Origin: Tolypeutes matacus | Taxonomy: Eukaryota > Chordata > Mammalia > Cingulata > Chlamyphoridae | DNA: 64,000 bases | Assembly (NCBI GenBank): GCA_026826555.1 | Contig: JAKSZT010054335.1 | Span: 4,097,092 to 4,161,091, forward strand | Reading direction: 5' to 3' | Shown here: positions 20,580 to 30,889 of the stretch, in pieces | Position numbering within the stretch: the first letter of the stretch is position 1 | Layout: each line of letters begins with the position of its first letter | Made by a program: the position numbers and the translations under genes | The notes under the pieces: model-generated | Database searches by the model: none | Told to the model about the DNA's origin: nothing | What the model saw: only the letters and a program-made list of their open reading frames with translations

Positions 20580-20974
20580 ATCATTCTTGAAACGACAAAA
20601 TTGTAGAGCTGGAGAACAGATTCATGGTTGCTAGGGTCAAGGATGGTGAGGGGGTGGGGGGCATGAGGGAAACCTGTGTTAATGAAATAGTTCCTGTATC
20701 TTCATTGCCCTGCCTGTTATAAGAATACACACACGTGATAAAACAAGAGACCTGTACGAACATGTTGTAGCAATGTCAATTTTCTGATTTTGATATTGTA
20801 CTATAATTATGTAAGATATAACCATGAGGAAACCTGGATAAAGGGCGCATGGCACCTCTCTGTATTATCTTTATAGCTTCCTATGAATCTATTCCTGTGA
20901 ATCTATTCCAAAATAAAGTTCTTTTTCAAAGTTACTAAACATTAGAACACAAGGGACGTGAGCCCAGTGCCCTT

Positions 20975-21060
20975 GCCCATCCTTCTGTGCTGTACCCTCA
21001 GCGCCTAAACAGTGCCCTGCACAGAGCAGTGGTCAATTAACATTTGGTAACTGTGGATAT
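20975..21060 (+). mobile_element. L2 3'-end fragment
   Basis: The sequence 'taccctcagcgcctaaacag tgccctgcacagagcag' then 'tcaattaacatttggt' follows the L2 3' end (cagcgcctagcacagtgcctggcacatag ... ctcaataaatatttg). It is short and diverged. Confidence 0.6.
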
Positions 21061-21760
21061 ATATGTGCATAGTCTCGTTTTTGGGTTTTGTTCTTAAATG
21101 CACATGACTATACATGGGGAATGTCCAGAGCCACAAACCCTACACGGTTTACGACTGTTATTTTCAGGGACGAGACAGATAGGTAGGAGATGAAGGTGGG
21201 AAGAAGTGAGCAAAGGCAGATCTTATAAACAACATGGAAATACACAGAGCTGAAGACTACGCTTTTCACTCATTTATACTTCCATCATTCCAAAAGAGAA
21301 TCTTTCTCATCTTACTGACTTTTAAAAACCATGACAAAAATTTATATGTATACAGTACATTTAATTGAGAAATGTACGTACTCATTCATCTGTGTTTACT
21401 TTTTAGTTTTTAATTGTTTGTATTTTCAATTATTAAATGTATAAAGTTAAAAAAAAAAAAACCATTATAAAAACCATGACACATGCTCACCCTAAAAAAT
21501 GTATAGATTTAGACATATAAGGTGATTCCTTCTGTGCCTTCATTGTTCTGTGCTAAAGATGGCAAGGGGTAGAGTCTTGTGGCTACACACACCAAGAGCG
21601 AGTGGATTCTGACAGCAACCAGGCCGCGCTGCCCAGAGCATTTTCCTGCTTAAATCTCCCTTCTTTCCAGGTTGTCTATGAAAAAACAGTCACAGAATAA
21701 CCGACCTCATAATGAAAGCCCAGGTAACCAACTCTGAAATAACTTTAAAAATTCAAACAG
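21061..21760. other. Unassigned AT-rich stretch
   Basis: No gene or repeat family recognised. There is an A-run at about 21450-21461 and a possible old-repeat tone around 21300-21520. Confidence 0.3.
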
Positions 21761-21838
21761 GGGGACGGATGTGGCTCAAATGGTTGGGCGTCCGTCTCCC
21801 ACATGGAGGGACCTGGGTTTGATCCCCGGGACCTCCCG

Positions 21839-21883
<45 letters not shown>

Positions 21884-21983
21884 NNNNNNNNNNNNNNNNN
21901 NNNNNNNNNNNNNNNNNNNNNNNNNNNNNNNNNNNNNNNNNNNNNNNNNNNNNNNNNNNNNNNNNNNNNNNNNNNNNNNNNNN

Positions 21984-22014
<31 letters not shown>
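21761..22014 (+). mobile_element. Short tRNA-derived SINE with long poly(A), spanning an assembly gap
   Basis: The head 'ggggacggatgtggctcaaa' and B-box-like 'gggtttgatcccc' end at about 21838 and go straight into poly(A). It lacks the 'agcaaggggggga' segment. Duplications tcaaacag at 21753-21760 and 22015-22022 frame it. The gap lies in the poly(A), so the element length is unknown. Confidence 0.9.
21884..21983. other. Assembly gap, 100 N
   Basis: Exactly 100 N with poly(A) on both sides. The round number suggests a placeholder of unknown true size, caused by failure to read through the A-tract. Confidence 0.98.
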
Positions 22015-22017
<3 letters not shown>

Positions 22018-22334
22018 AACAGACACTATTTTATATAAATAATACCTACCTGTTTGAGAATCTATTTCCCCAACTCCCCTTGCCTTTATGTTAGGAAAAT
22101 GAGCCTTGAATGATACTGGGTGTTTAGGCCAAATAGTTTGCCTTCTGCAAGTGGTGATGTCAAGTCTCCTACCATGAGGGAAGGTGCCCTGCAAAGTCAT
22201 GGGTTATAGTATTACTTTCCCTTTTAACCTCTGTTCTTCTGGAAGAATCATTTCTTAAATGCACCTATTTTTAGGGCAGCCTTGTACCCATCTACAAAAA
22301 TGCCACAGCAGACAGTGAAATCTTTATTAAGAAC

Positions 22335-23114
22335 CTATAATAAGCACTATACCTGTTAAATATATGTCCCACAGACTTAAAAATTCTGTCTTTTGATATG
22401 CTGGTTGAACCCTGAAAATCAGCAGAGTTGCAGCCAAAACCTACTGTCCAGTCCATTGGACTCACCCAGGACAACTAACAGAATGGTGATGATGAACAAC
22501 CTCCATCCCCCCAAAGCAAAGAATATCTAAAACTGCAAGCAAAAGACTTCCTTCCATCTGCCCCATAAGATCCAAGCCCCTCTCAGTCTAAAGCAACGTG
22601 GGCATCACCATGCCAAAATCCTTGTTTGAAGAATGAACAAATTTAAAGAGAGAATGTAACCATGGACCAAAGTAGACCCGTTATTTTTGTAGTGAAGGAA
22701 GAATTTTGTAACCTTGATAGATTGATATTGTTTACCATAGATTCTGAGTGTAGGAGGAAGGAAGAATAGGTGGGACAGAAGGTATTTTTAGGGCATTGGA
22801 ATCGTCCTGCATGACATTGCAATGATGGATACAAGTCATTATACATTTTATCAAGAACTAAAAAATTGTGCGGTGCCAAGTATAAAACATAATGTAAACT
22901 ATACACAATGGTTAGCAGTAATGTCTCAATATTAGTTACTATCGAAACATTGTTACAATAGTAACAATTAATAAATTGTAACAAATGTACCACACTAATG
23001 TAAGATGTTATTAATAGGGAGAAATGTGAGAGGGGGAGGGTGTGAGGTATATGGGAATCCCCTATATATTTGATGTAATTTATCTCAAACTTCTTTAAAA
23101 ATAAAGTAAAAAAA
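22335..23114 (+). mobile_element. 5'-truncated L1-like retrotransposon copy with 17-bp target duplication
   Basis: Perfect duplications aaatctttattaagaac at 22318-22334 and 23115-23131 frame about 780 bases that end in 'aaaaataaagtaaaaaaa'. The 3' half ('tgtaccacactaatgtaaga', 'gtgaggtatatgggaatccc') is L1 3'-UTR-like and resembles text at about 9110-9160 in the first L1. The 5' half (22335-22790) is not identified, but it lies within the same duplication so it moved with it. Confidence 0.85.
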
Positions 23115-23149
23115 AAATCTTTATTAAGAACAATTTCCATTATTTCACT

Positions 23150-23335
23150 ATTGCTTTAGGCTTTCAAGGTGCCATTACCCACATTTCTTTAAGACCATTC
23201 TACAGCCCTGTGATGGAGACAGAACAGAAACAATCTCAAGAAATTACAATGACACCTACTGTTTCACGTGGAGACAGTGGATGAGCTAGCACTTGAACTG
23301 GAGATTTCTGCTTCCCATTATTTCATGAGTATTGT
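23150..23335 (-). mobile_element. MIR SINE fragment, antisense
   Basis: Order of landmarks matches MIR in reverse: 'cattacccacatttctttaa', 'gagacagaacagaaac', then 'gagctagcacttgaactgga gatttctgcttcc' (compare agctagtaagtggcagagc, gggatttgaacccagg). It is diverged. Confidence 0.5.
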
Positions 23336-24048
23336 TCAAATAGAACCAGTGGGGAAACAAACATATCATTTCTTACAGTTTTATAAAATAAAGGAGTGGC
23401 TATTTGCAATAACAGCTCTTTCACTTCACATAATACCCCAGCTTTATACCTGCACTTCTCTCTAAAAGAAAAATTTTAAAATATACTTGGCAGATATTTA
23501 TTAAAGATCTAATAATTTAGAGACCCCAACATACTATTTGTGAACAGGCTTAAATCACTTTCTAAAGAAACACTACTGGGAGAATTCTAAAACAAAGGAC
23601 TCTTCTGGCCCAAAGGCAGAAGGCATCATTTAAACAAAAAAATCACACACATAACGTTCTTCTAAAAAGCAAAACTCAAACACATCCTTGCTTTTAGAAA
23701 AAAATCTGATAAAGTACAGCAAAATAACTACAACCGAATTGTGAAATTTTTGTTACCGTTGCTAAAAGACAGCAGGTTTACTGAGTCAGACAAAAAGCAT
23801 CAGCTCATGCACCGCTTAACACTGTAAACCATCTTCTCGGTGGAAACTTGACTATTAGAGGTTGTGCCTGAGCAACTCTGGAGGGAAACGGAGCTGCGAG
23901 ATGAAATGTGTTTTTTTAAAAAATCAATGGGAAAAGTATGAAAAACAGTGACCCGGAGAGCCTATTAAGTACAAGAGGCCTAGGGTTCAGGCGGCATTAA
24001 TCTGAATACGATCCTGTCCAATGCCGCCTCAGAAGGCCCTTGGAGATC
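23336..24048. other. Unassigned, single-copy-looking
   Basis: No gene or repeat recognised. AT-rich to about 23760, then mixed. Confidence 0.35.
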
Positions 24049-24112
24049 AGTGGTTCTTAAACTGGGTTGCACAATGCAGTCACGCGGACTGTTAAAAAAC
24101 AAAAACAAAAAA

Positions 24113-24176
24113 CCTGACCCGGCGAGCACAAGCAGCAGGGGGTGGGGATAAATGAATAAATAAATAAAATCTTTTA
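24113..24176 (+). mobile_element. 5'-truncated DAS-type SINE
   Basis: Only the 3' part is present: 'ctgacccggcgagcacaagc agcaggggg' plus the 'aataaatgaataaa'-like tail. The tRNA head is absent. A/C-rich sequence on both sides obscures the duplications. Confidence 0.85.
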
Positions 24177-24270
24177 AAACAAAAACAAAACAAAAAAAAA
24201 CCCATGCCTGTGTCCCATCTCAAGAAGTTCAATTTAACTGGTCTGGTGTGAGCCTGGGAAGAGTATCTTT

Positions 24271-24382
24271 ATTTTATTTATTTATTTATTTATTTTTTTA
24301 CCGGGAGGTCCCAGGGATCGAACCCGGGTCCCTCCATATGGGAGAGGGACGCCCAATCAGTTGAGCCACATCCGACCCCCAG
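24271..24382 (-). mobile_element. Short tRNA-derived SINE, antisense
   Basis: A (TTTA)n tail is followed by 'accgggaggtcccagggatc gaacccggg' and 'tgagccacatccgacccccc'. Duplications ggaagagtatcttt (24257-24270) and ggaatagtatcttt (24383-24396) differ at one base. Same simple subfamily as 21761. Confidence 0.9.
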
Positions 24383-24416
24383 GGAATAGTATCTTTAAAA
24401 GCTGCCCCCTAACTGA

Positions 24417-25614
24417 CAGCAAGCTTTGAGCCCCGCTGAGCCCCAGATGCTACGGCACAGGGGTATCCCCACCCCCATCTGCCAGGTACCTGGCCCTCAG
24501 ATTTCTGCAAAGCTGGGCGCCCACCCCCCGAGCAGGTCCCACCTCTGCAGGTGAAGCCCCTCCTGAAGCACCTGAGGAGGTCCTGCACTCTCAGCTCCCG
24601 GGTTCAGCGTTCCCTAACTTCTGGGCTATAAAACCATGATCCTGAAGTCAGCGGAAAGTGCCAGGTGTCCTGTGTGTCTGCAGGGGAAAGCGTGGGGCTG
24701 GGGTGGGGGTGGGAGACGATGACGACGGACGTGCTCAAAGTGGGATCCTCACGTCTCTTAATTTTTCAGAGGCCCCCTTTCATTTTATTTTATTTTACAA
24801 GGAAAGAAGAAAGCGATAGCCGATAAGCTTTAGTAATTTACCAGTACCCAGTAGTCCGTATTTGGGAAAATCAGCTTTGCACTTAATTGGCCAAGAATTA
24901 CATCTTTCCACGTTGACCTGGCAAAAACCTTTCCATCATCATCCCGTAGAAACCTTCCTTTAAAATCGGAGTGAGACAGGATTAAGGGAGAAAAGCATCC
25001 CTTTCTCCTGCTACCACTGTGGATGAATTCTGACACTTTGGCCAAAGAAGCAAAAAACTGCACTCCCTGTAACTAACTGGGCAAGAGAGAAGGAAAAGAA
25101 ACGAAGGAAGGCAGTGAAACCATCACAGCTCTCCACAAAAGGCTGTGGGAAAAAGTTGCGGGGGGGGGGGGGGGGGGGAGGTAAGCATCAAACTTCCTAG
25201 GCCTGGCCCAGCGGGAGCGGGAGCAGATCCTGCAGAGCTCTGTCACCGGAGGGCAGCAGCATCTGACTTAATCATCGGAGAGGGACAGAGCAGCCTTTTG
25301 ATTAGGACTTCCCAATAAGGCGGCAGAAATCGCCAAAGCTCTCACCTCTCCGCTCCATCTTCCACCCTCTTCTCCGGCGGTCGCTAAGAAGCAAAGGTAG
25401 CCGAGGCAGCCGGCCACCCCCAGGTGGCCCGGAGCGGCCCTCAGCCTGGTGGGCCTAAAACCCACGCAGACTCTAACACTTGCTCTGCAGCTCCCCACGG
25501 TTGATTTCTCTTCTTCCAATTAAGTTTTACTGCTAGAGTTCTTTCCCTCAGTGCATTATTCATTGAGCATTAAGCCCCTTAAAATTGGCCTTTTCTTAAC
25601 AACCAGTCTGCGTT
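24417..25614. other. Unassigned GC-richer stretch with a 19-G run
   Basis: From here the window turns GC-richer and repeat-poor. There is no defensible gene. A minus-strand frame at 24830-25063 and another at 25268-25519 have no recognisable domain. A 19-base G run lies at 25160-25178. Confidence 0.4.
25160..25178 (+). repeat. G19 homopolymer
   Basis: Nineteen consecutive G. It could fold as a quadruplex and is prone to length error in the assembly. Confidence 0.95.
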
Positions 25615-25740
25615 TAATCAACAGACCTGGGCTTGGCCCCGGTCTCTGCCACTTGGCGAGATGCATTTTCTGCCTCTCTTGGCTAATAGACTCTCTTCAA
25701 AAATGGAAGTTAATCCTTGGGCAAGGCAATGTTAAACCGC
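25615..25740 (+). mobile_element. MIR SINE fragment
   Basis: The order 'gacctgggcttggccccggt ctctgccacttggcgag ... cctctcttggc ... aaaatggaagttaat' follows the MIR core. Diverged. Confidence 0.5.
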
Positions 25741-26124
25741 CCAAGGAAGAATTAAATATTTCAGAAGAGAACATGGTAAAAAATGGTCACTGCTATTTTA
25801 GATTCTTTGAAAATTTAAGTAGCAGAGCAGAAAATAGAAAGCGGCTTGAGCTTGGTGCCATGGATCTAAGTCCGCTTTGGATTCTTCAAGGAGCACAGGG
25901 AGACACTGGGCACAGCCACGTGCTTGGACACAAAGCCTCGGCACTGCTGCCCCCACCCCACAAGGCTGCTCGGCTGAGAAGGGAGGTGCTCGAGCTAGGG
26001 GGGTGGGGGGCAGAGACTGTTCAGATCCCTTAGGTGCGAAAAGAAAATGTGATGTGAAAAATGAAAATTGACCTACTTCCCTTCCCTCTTCACAGTAATA
26101 TAAGAAAAAAATAAAACCTGTACT

Positions 26125-26375
26125 TTGGGGGGAACAGAGTGGGCTCTGGAGATGGACGCCCTGGCTTGGAGTCCTGGCACCACGGTTAGCAGCCGTGGCC
26201 ACTACTCTCTCTCTTGGTGGCTCAAGGGACTCGCAGAGACGTGGAGATGCCAGGAGAGCCTGCTCGGGGAGTGGACGGAAGTTGACCGTGTTGCCGTGTC
26301 CCGGCCAGAGGTGAGCAATCAATACGTGCCAGGTGACGATGATACGATAATGGCACGGACGTAACCTGGATCCGT
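26125..26375 (+). mobile_element. MIR SINE, diverged
   Basis: The landmarks 'gagtgggctctggagatgga', 'cctggcttggagtcctggca ccacggttagc', and a tail like '...gtgccaggtgacgatgatac' follow MIR order over about 240 bases. CpGs are unusually well kept for an ancient repeat. Confidence 0.5.
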
Positions 26376-26700
26376 TTTTACCGCAGAAGTGCAAAGGGAA
26401 AGTGTTCTTTCCTCTGTGGACTGAGGAAAACCACGTAATTGTAAAAATGCTGCAATCATTTTTCTATCCTGCACTTTTACAATCCAATTTATTGCTCTGC
26501 CCCTCACAGCTGCTTTCCCGAGTGCTTCCAGAGCCCACGGACTATGGTTAAAACATATTAACTAGAATGCGAGGAGCATATTCAAGTATTTATGTATTTA
26601 TGGCTCGCCTCAAGGAGGCACAAGCGAGGGGACTCGAACTGCTTTAATTGGCTTCGCCTTGTTTCCCTTCGCCTCGGGTGCCTGGAGGGGCAGGAGCTGC
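26376..26700. other. AT-rich single-copy block, candidate conserved element
   Basis: No repeat recognised. The stretch 26420-26600 carries several homeodomain-like cores (taatt, aattta, attaac) and 'gtatttatgtatttatgg' in an otherwise GC-rich setting. It could be a conserved non-coding element, but only cross-species alignment can show that. Confidence 0.3.
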
Positions 26701-26802
26701 CTGGCGCAGAGGGTCCTGCACCCTCGTGCAGGGGCAGGGGCAGGGGGAGAGGGTGGGCTGCGGCCTCTCAGGAGCCGGGAGCACCTGCTTGGAGCCCCTG
26801 CC

Positions 26803-26814
26803 CCACCAGGGGGC
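26803..26814 (+). promoter_or_regulatory. Candidate CTCF motif, forward
   Basis: CCACCAGGGGGC matches the CTCF core CCASYAGRKGGC at all positions. CTCF is a zinc-finger architectural protein. A reverse-oriented match lies at 35906-35917, so the two are convergent. Confidence 0.55.
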
Positions 26815-27019
26815 TGGTCTTCGGCCCTCGCAGCTCATGCCACCCCAGCAGGGCCCATGCAGTCCTGGGGGGGGGTGCCTGCACCTCCTACACTGGGCAG
26901 GCTGTGGGGCTGGAGACCAGGAGGCTGAAGCCACTCCAGCTCTCCCGTGTGGAGGCAGCTTGCACTGCACTGAAGCTCGTGGGTTTGCAGATGGGCTTTG
27001 GATGTCCACCACAGGGGTC

Positions 27020-27155
27020 AACTATGGTGACCCTGCCGCTTCTCAGCTGTGTGGCCCTGAGCGAGCCCCTTCGCCTCTCTGGGCCTCAATTTCTCTGAAC
27101 TGGAGATGATAAAACTACCCCAGAGGGCGAGGGGAGGAGTGAAATGCCCAACTCT
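27020..27155 (+). mobile_element. MIR SINE
   Basis: 'cagctgtgtggccctgagcg' and 'cgcctctctgggcctcaatt tctctgaactggagatgata' are a clear match to the MIR core (agctgtgtgaccttgggcaag ... cctctctgagcctcagtttcctcatctgtaaaatgg). Confidence 0.85.
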
Positions 27156-27489
27156 ACTAGAGGATGGAGAAGCCTGGTTCTCCCCAAGGCCATGCGGCAA
27201 CCCAGCCCCTGGCCCGCCAACGCTCCCCACTGACCACTGACCGTCGCTCAAGTCCTCAGGTGGGACCTCCCTGCCTCCACGGCATGGCTCCACCCCAAGC
27301 CTCCGCAGCGCCGAGTCCTGCTGCCCCTCCTAGTCTGCTGCCCCTGGAACGAGACCTCCCCAGTTCCCCGCGGCCAGCTCTCTCTCTTCCCTTCCCCGGC
27401 ACTTCCCGACGCCACCAGAAGCACACTATGCCGGACCAGGCGTCCTCACTGCCGGCACCCTGGAGACCTAGAACTCACTGCTCTCCTGC

Positions 27490-27514
27490 TTCAGTTCAGC
27501 CAGGCTGAACTGAA
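27490..27514. repeat. Perfect 11-bp inverted repeat
   Basis: Arms ttcagttcagc (27490-27500) and gctgaactgaa (27504-27514) with a 3-base spacer. Confidence 0.9.
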
Positions 27515-27813
27515 AGTCTGTTGCCCCAAACTAAATGCCGCAGCTTTCTGAGACCCCCATTTTGGGGTCTGGTGGTACTGGGCATTAACTGGACGTAAAT
27601 GAGCACGTCGGGTCCAGCAGGAGGGTTCCAGGAAAGGCACACAGGGGCCTGGGGTGGGCATGGGGGCTCTGTCTAGGAAGGACTGTGCCTAGACAAAAGG
27701 CCTGGTGTGCAGGAGAAAATGCCATCCACCGCCAGGCACGGACGTCTGCGAGAGAGACGGGGAGGGCTAGACGGCCTCCAAGGTTCAGCCCTGTGCCTCC
27801 GGCTGCCGGGCAC

Positions 27814-27875
27814 GGCCAGGGCGGCTGCAGGTGGCCAGGGCGGCTGCAGGGCGTGGCCAGGGCGGCTGCAGGTGG
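27814..27875. repeat. Short GC-rich minisatellite, three units
   Basis: The unit ggccagggcggctgcagg occurs three times, starting at 27814, 27833 and 27855, with short spacers. Confidence 0.92.
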
Positions 27876-27899
27876 AGCGCCCTCCAGGGCCGGCACAGG

Positions 27900-28929
27900 C
27901 CTGTGCTAAACCCCACTGTTACCGCAGGCTGCTGGGGCGGGGCTGGGGGCAGCTTCTCCAGGTCCACTTGGAGTAAATCAAATCTCCACAATCTAGCATG
28001 AGCCAGAGATGATGGGTGAACCTGTTTTCCTTGATGAGTCTGAGAGGGTGAAAAGAAAGAATCAGGAAATGCTAACTGGACTCGGGTATATCGGGGCTAT
28101 TGATGGTAATAAATGCTACAACCTGCTCTTCTAAGAGAAATTTTAAGAAAAGGCAGTGGCACGGAGGTGGGGACGGGGTGGGGCGGAATGAGGAGGCTGG
28201 ACAGGGTTTCCCTGCCATCTCACGACAGCATCGACACGTCCAGCTCTCAATTCAGTACCCAAAGATTAAGAGCTAAATAACAACAGGTAGCAGGCAAACG
28301 TGTGTCCCTCTCCCTACCCCGTTTACTCTCGGCAACGGAGGCCCCAAGCGAGGGGCTGAGAAACCACTGTCCTCGAATGCCCTTTCCTTTTCAAACCCAG
28401 TAAAACGTAACAGCCCTCTTCAGCTAAAAATGGGTGGAATGGGTGCTGGGGACGTCCTGGTAACAGCTGAGGGGAGCGCAGGCCAGGCTTGCAGTTAGCG
28501 GGTGTTAGGGAGGCGTTGACAGGAGCTGGTGAGATGTCTGCCTCCATCCATGGACTCAAATCACCCGAAGAAGTTGAAGAAAAACTTTTAGGGTGGTGGG
28601 TGGAAAGGGGGATGCAAAACTGTCCAGTGTATGGACCAGAGGGCCATTCAAGAGGCAGTTAGTCAGCAAGCCGCAGGGCTGTGGGGAGGAGTCTTCCGAT
28701 CCCTGAGGGGGGGGTCCCCAACAGGTACTCTCCACGTGCAAGAAGGCTCTGCCCCCGGCAGCACCTGCAGGGTGTACCAGAGACCGCGTCTCCAGGTGCA
28801 GGGCTTGTTTGTGCAGAAGGGTGGAAGCAGCTTGCTGCCACGGAGAAGCCCACCATCTCGTCTCATACCTGGGATCACCTGGCCTCTTGCTTGTTTTTCC
28901 CTCCTTAAGCTTTAGCAAAGGTCCCCTAG
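27900..28929. other. Unassigned GC-rich stretch
   Basis: No gene or confident repeat. Open frames on both strands around 28560-28960 overlap one another and look like GC-rich chance coding. Confidence 0.4.
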
Positions 28930-29032
28930 GACCTCTCGGAGCAGCTCCCGAGACCAACAGCACCTAACAGGAGCTGCTTGGAAATGCCGACACCTGGCCC
29001 CGCCCCAGACCTGCTGCACCTAGGGTCCCCAC
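28930..29032 (+). mobile_element. MER5A-type hAT fragment
   Basis: 'gaccaacagcacctaacagg agctgcttggaaatgc' followed by 'ggccccgccccagacctgct' follows MER5A sense order. Confidence 0.7.
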
Positions 29033-29959
29033 TCACTGACCTGCCTGGGACGGGGGAGCCCTGCTTCAGGGCGAGCCTCACTAAGCAGCTTCTGATGAAC
29101 TGCAGAGGTGTGAGAACAAGGGCGGCTTCTTACCGGTCAACTTAAGAAGCTTGTTCCCAAGTCCCAGGAGAAAGAAACAAAGGGGAGGTAAAGTGTTTGG
29201 GAAGTCCGGCTTGCCAGTTTCATAAAAGGAACTCACAGGAGAGAAGGGCTCAGAAACCGCTGGGGGCTCACCTGGAGTTTTTCGCGGGCTGCTGAAGTAC
29301 GTTTCCTCTCTTCCCTTCATCGGGGTTCTGAGTGTTTTTCCCTGGGGGGCGATCCCTGTGCCTGGTCACTGACTCAAACCCACTCCCTTCCACCCTGGTT
29401 GCTGCTGGCAAGCAAGCGTCTTCTGCTTGCCCCTCCAGACCCCAGCTCTGGGCACCCAGGGGCCGGCCAGGTGCACAGGGCTCCCTTCCCTCCTGGCGGG
29501 AGGAGAACGAGGTCAGGATACGGATTTCCGGGTTCGCTCTTCAGGTCCCTCTCCCACACATTCCTTTCTGTCTTGGGGTTCTGGTTACAGTCGCTCCTCG
29601 TCCCTGCAGGTGGGCTGCTCTGCTCCCATCCCAGGAACTGTCCGCCTCTGTGGCTGTCCCCACTCTGCCCACACCTTCGTACAAGATCTCTTCATTAAAT
29701 TCAAGGTACCAAATTTGAGGGTGCCGTCTCTTTCCCCCTGGGCCCCTGACGCACAGCTCTCCACCCTCACCTTCTTGGAGGTCCCCAGTGGCCTTTTCCT
29801 TCACCTTCATTCTCATCCTTTCCGTTCCAACAGACAGTTCCCCTTGGATGTCCCTGACACATGACATTCAGAAGCTCATTTTGCTTCCCAAATGTGCTCG
29901 CCTGCCCTACTTCTCCAGGCCATCATCTCACCCCCTCCCACGCCTCCCCTTCGTCAGAG
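29033..29959. other. Unassigned GC-rich stretch
   Basis: No gene recognised. A minus-strand 79-residue frame at 29081-29320 has no domain. Weak L2-like text may begin after 29870. Confidence 0.35.
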
Positions 29960-30115
29960 GGTCTTAGAACTGTCAAGCTCGGAGAGGCCTTAGACCTCCT
30001 GGTCCAGCCCGAGGGCACTGGAGCATGGCGAGCCACCTGCCCAAGGTCACCTGGCTGGCCTGGAGCCACGAGGTCATGCTCTTTCCTGACACAGGTGCTT
30101 GACCATGATGCTCAC
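29960..30115 (-). mobile_element. MIR-family SINE, antisense
   Basis: 'cggagaggccttagacctcc tggtccagcc' then 'ctgcccaaggtcacctggct ggcctggagcca' and a 'gctctttcctgacac' end match MIR-type order in reverse (gcccaaggtcacacagctag). Confidence 0.65.
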
Positions 30116-30129
30116 ATCTGCTCCTCCTC

Positions 30130-30690
30130 TCCTTGCCCACTGCCCAAGCCCTTGATTCTCCCACAATGTTTTCTCCTCTGCCTTCTCGATGGCTTCTCCA
30201 CTCCAGTCTTGGTCACTCTGCCCACTGTGACCAACAGAGCATCTCAGAAATAGATGGACATCTCACCTCCCAGCTCAGAACTGCTCCTGGCTTCCCCGTT
30301 GGCACAAGCCCCTTCCCCTGGCCTAAAATCCGGGTACCCCCCTCCCCACACCTCTGCTTTGTTCATGCTAAGGCCCCTGCGGAGACTCTGGCCTCCCTCA
30401 CCCCCCTTTTCCCCGCCCCAATTCCTGGCCCCTTCAGGAAACCACTCTCTTTCTCTTCATTTCCTACAATTCCTTATTTCTGTCTCATTTATCATCAAGA
30501 AATTAATCATGCCCTACTTTGTGGCTTCCCTTGTCTGGCTGCCTTGAATGGCTACAAAAGCCCCACATCCATCTCTTCAGCGGCCCCCGCCTGACTGCCC
30601 CAACTGGACCCAAAGCTCTCTGGAGGGGTGGCCGTGTACTCTGTGTGCCCCTCTCCCTCTCGGCACCTAGCAGAACGCGACGCAAACAGA
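30130..30690 (+). mobile_element. L2 LINE 3' part
   Basis: Pieces in L2 3'-end order: 'gctttgttcatgctaaggcc cctgcggagactctgg', then 'aaagctctctggaggggtgg ccgtgtactctgtgtgcccc tctccctctcggcacctagc'. Diverged but collinear. Confidence 0.6.
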
Positions 30691-30889
30691 GAATGCCTAG
30701 AACGGGGCTGTGGACCTCCATGTGAGGTCAGGGACAGAAATGACAAAATGATGGCTCTGCCAGCCTCCAAACCAGCTAACGAGGTTTCAATTTCTGGTTC
30801 CTGGCCTTGTTATAACAGATTAAACACATTACAAATTCTACAGGTTACGACTTACAGATAAAACGTTTCTACATCCTGACCCGTACGTG
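30691..30889. other. Unassigned
   Basis: Short single-copy-looking stretch between two L2 pieces. Confidence 0.3.

Larger units (their letters stand above)
14735..20935 (+). mobile_element. L1 LINE, near-complete ORF2 to 3' end, with nested insertions
   Basis: Sense L1. The left part (about 14735-14809) continues at 15249 after an LTR. Endonuclease-region text starts at about 15545 ('attaactgtccatggtctaa'), RT text runs from about 17548 to 18500 with the FADD motif at 18099-18110, then C-terminal text to about 19970 and a 3' UTR from 20580 to about 20930 ending 'tccaaaataaagttc'. Interruptions are LTRs at 14810-15243 and 16997-17542, a dimeric SINE at 19570-19768 and a composite SINE at 19982-20579. 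Many stops and frameshifts make it non-functional. Confidence 0.88.
24049..24416 (-). mobile_element. MER5-type hAT (Charlie) fragment split by two SINEs
   Basis: It starts 'cagtggttcttaaactgg' and 'ggactgttaaaaa', resumes after the first SINE with 'cccatgcctgtgtcccatct' and 'ctggtctggtgtgagcctgg', and continues after the second SINE. This matches the reverse complement of MER5A as remembered. Terminal repeat present only on the left. Confidence 0.65.

Noticed and set aside
21771..22094. Poly-lysine frame through the gap
   Set aside because: Consists of a SINE head, poly(A) and N.
24630..24645. TATA-like 'gctataaaacc' as a promoter
   Set aside because: No initiator, exon or CpG context supports a start site. 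AT-rich hexamers of this type are common by chance.
26592..27109. Overlapping long open frames on both strands, up to 168 residues
   Set aside because: GC-rich DNA with few stops. The frames overlap each other and run into a MIR SINE at 27020. No domain, signal peptide, splice sites or start context.
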